Source of the DNA: a virus
Length of the DNA: 40,914 nucleotides
Virus record (IMG/VR): IMGVR_UViG_3300000116_000052
Span: 1 to 40,914 of that record
Strand: one strand, 5' to 3'
Below are positions 40,029-40,914 of the stretch, in pieces; the stretch's first letter is position 1; the number at the start of each line of letters is the position of its first letter. The position numbers and the translations under genes are program-made. The notes beneath the pieces are model-generated. The model ran no database searches. It had not been told where the DNA came from and was given only the letters and a program-made list of their open reading frames with translations.

Positions 40029-40914
40029 TTATTTATTTTCTAAATTTTTAATTTTAATATTAAGTTCTTTAACAGCTTCAATTAATACAGCTACTAATCT
40101 ATCGTATCTAACCGCTTTATAACCATTAGCTCTTGTATCAACTAATTCTGGGAATATAGCTTCTATTTCTTGTGCTATAACACCTACATCATGTCCTTTA
40201 TTAGCATGTATAGCTTGTGTTTTATTAGCTTCAAATTCTAACCAATCAAATTCAACACCATTCATCATTATTACTTTATCTAAAGCGTTTGGTATTGGTA
40301 ATATATTAGTTTTTAATCTTTTATCTGATGTTGCATATGCAATTACATCATTTGCAGCTCTAATTAAACCATCTGTACTATTTGTTCCAGCTGATGATCC
40401 AACATTTAATCTTTGAGCAGTTACTAATCCTGTACCCGTAGTAAAAGTAAATTCAGCTGATGCTCCTGCAGCTCCACTGTTATTAAAAATAACTTCAGTA
40501 TTTGAACCTGCTACGGGGCCAATAGTACCTTGAGTACCTTGGTTACCTGTTGTACCTGTTGTACCAATAGTACCTTGTTTTCCTTGAGTACCCTGGTTAC
40601 CTGTTGTACCTGTTGTACCTATAGTACCTTGTTTACCTTGAGTACCCTGATTACCTGTTGTACCTGTTCCACCTAGTTTACCTTGAGTACCCTGAATACC
40701 TTGAATACCTGTATCTCCTAATGCTCCTGTAATACCTTGTAAACCAATAGTACCTTGTTTTCCTTGAGTTCCTTGTCTTCCTTGAGTTCCTTGTCTCCCT
40801 TGAGTACCCTGATTACCTGTTATACCTTGTTTTCCTTGAATACCTTGTAAACCAATAGTACCTTGTTTTCCTTGAGTTCCTTGTCTTCCTTGTCTTCCTT
40901 GAGTACCTTGATTA
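40029..40914 (-). CDS. Collagen-like tail fibre with C-terminal S74 self-cleaving chaperone, 5' end cut
   Basis: The frame is open from the window edge to the TAA at 40029 (295 codons), so the N-terminus is missing. About 130 residues of Gly-X-Y collagen-like repeat are followed by a linker and a peptidase S74 intramolecular chaperone domain: ATSDKRLKTNI, MMNGVEFDWLEFEA, HDVGVIAQEIEAIFPELV and KAVRYDRLVAVLIEAVKEL. In this family the serine of SDKRLK (here 40328-40326) is the nucleophile that cuts off the chaperone after it has trimerised the fibre. The C-terminal 79 residues can also be read from an internal ATG at 40268, but the full frame is clearly coding. It is probably a tail fibre used in host attachment. 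Confidence 0.88.
   Translation of the reverse strand, partial: NQGTQGRQGRQGTQGKQGTIGLQGIQGKQGITGNQGTQGRQGTQGRQGTQGKQGTIGLQGITGALGDTGIQGIQGTQGKLGGTGTTGNQGTQGKQGTIGTTGTTGNQGTQGKQGTIGTTGTTGNQGTQGTIGPVAGSNTEVIFNNSGAAGASAEFTFTTGTGLVTAQRLNVGSSAGTNSTDGLIRAANDVIAYATSDKRLKTNILPIPNALDKVIMMNGVEFDWLEFEANKTQAIHANKGHDVGVIAQEIEAIFPELVDTRANGYKAVRYDRLVAVLIEAVKELNIKIKNLENK
40515..40914 (-). repeat. Collagen-like Gly-X-Y coding repeats
   Basis: In-frame triplet repeats dominated by GNQGTQGKQGTIGTTG- and GRQGTQGKQG-like units, continuing past the window edge. Near-identical copies of 30-60 bases occur several times, so the stretch is prone to expansion and contraction by recombination. Confidence 0.9.

Noticed and set aside
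40515-40914. Direct repeats as an origin or CRISPR array
   Set aside because: They encode Gly-X-Y triplets in one open frame of a fibre gene.
1-40914. tRNA genes
   Set aside because: I saw no cloverleaf with the usual GTTCRANNC arm and CCA end on either strand, though this was by eye and not by a dedicated search.

Overview
The window looks like a piece of the genome of a T4-like tailed phage with a contractile tail, probably infecting a marine member of the Bacteroidota (Flavobacteriia-like). Every gene I can support lies on the minus strand, so transcription runs from high to low coordinates. The phage assignment rests on a tail sheath, tail tube, neck proteins, a gp26-like baseplate protein, a tape measure and a baseplate hub carrying a lytic domain, together with a T4-type replication set (gp32-like, UvsX-like, DnaB/gp41-like, RNase H/FEN, ligase). 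The host guess rests on a type IX secretion (T9SS) C-terminal sorting domain, Bacteroidota-style secreted repeats, a DUF5522-like peptide, very AT-rich DNA and A-rich leaders without obvious Shine-Dalgarno sequences.

Layout in transcription order. (1) 40914-35004: a collagen-like tail fibre with an S74 self-cleaving C-terminus (its N-terminus lies outside the window), a second appendage protein, a GAMT-like methyltransferase, and neck/tail-completion proteins. (2) 34933-21262: small coiled-coil protein, tail sheath, tail tube, gp26-like protein with an overlapping second frame, tape measure, and baseplate/hub proteins. (3) 21229-13215: replication and nucleotide metabolism, with a compact family A DNA polymerase, gp32-like SSB, UvsX-like recombinase, FEN nuclease, DnaB helicase and a B12-dependent ribonucleotide reductase. 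(4) 13150-4792: one tightly packed run of ten genes dominated by exported or membrane proteins: AT-hook peptide, outer-membrane protein, DUF5522-like peptide, TM/coiled-coil protein, periplasmic thioredoxin fold, 1134-residue T9SS cargo protein, GH-B-clan-like lipoprotein, holin-like protein, L,D-transpeptidase-like protein and a four-TM protein. (5) 4736-1: small and hypothetical genes, a second outer-membrane protein with a structured leader, a SWIM zinc-finger protein, and a DNA ligase cut by the window edge.

Two classes of upstream sequence divide the genes. Seven sites fit TGGNTA-N16-GTATATT-like promoters (exact 16-base spacing between TGGNTA and TATATT) and mostly precede replication or small genes (polymerase, gp32, FEN nuclease and others). 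A second 16-base motif, ATATTTATAAYAAAAT, lies just upstream of structural genes and of the envelope cassette, and is a candidate late promoter. Two rho-independent terminators are visible, one of them superimposed on a promoter.

The most unusual content is the envelope cassette, above all the phage-borne T9SS cargo protein. If expressed, the phage would export proteins to the host periplasm, outer membrane and cell surface late in infection. The best molecular oddity is the gp26-like/MPIWLR gene pair, where conserved-looking coding sequence lies upstream of the only ATG and begins at a run of nine T's, suggesting frameshifting or a CTG start.
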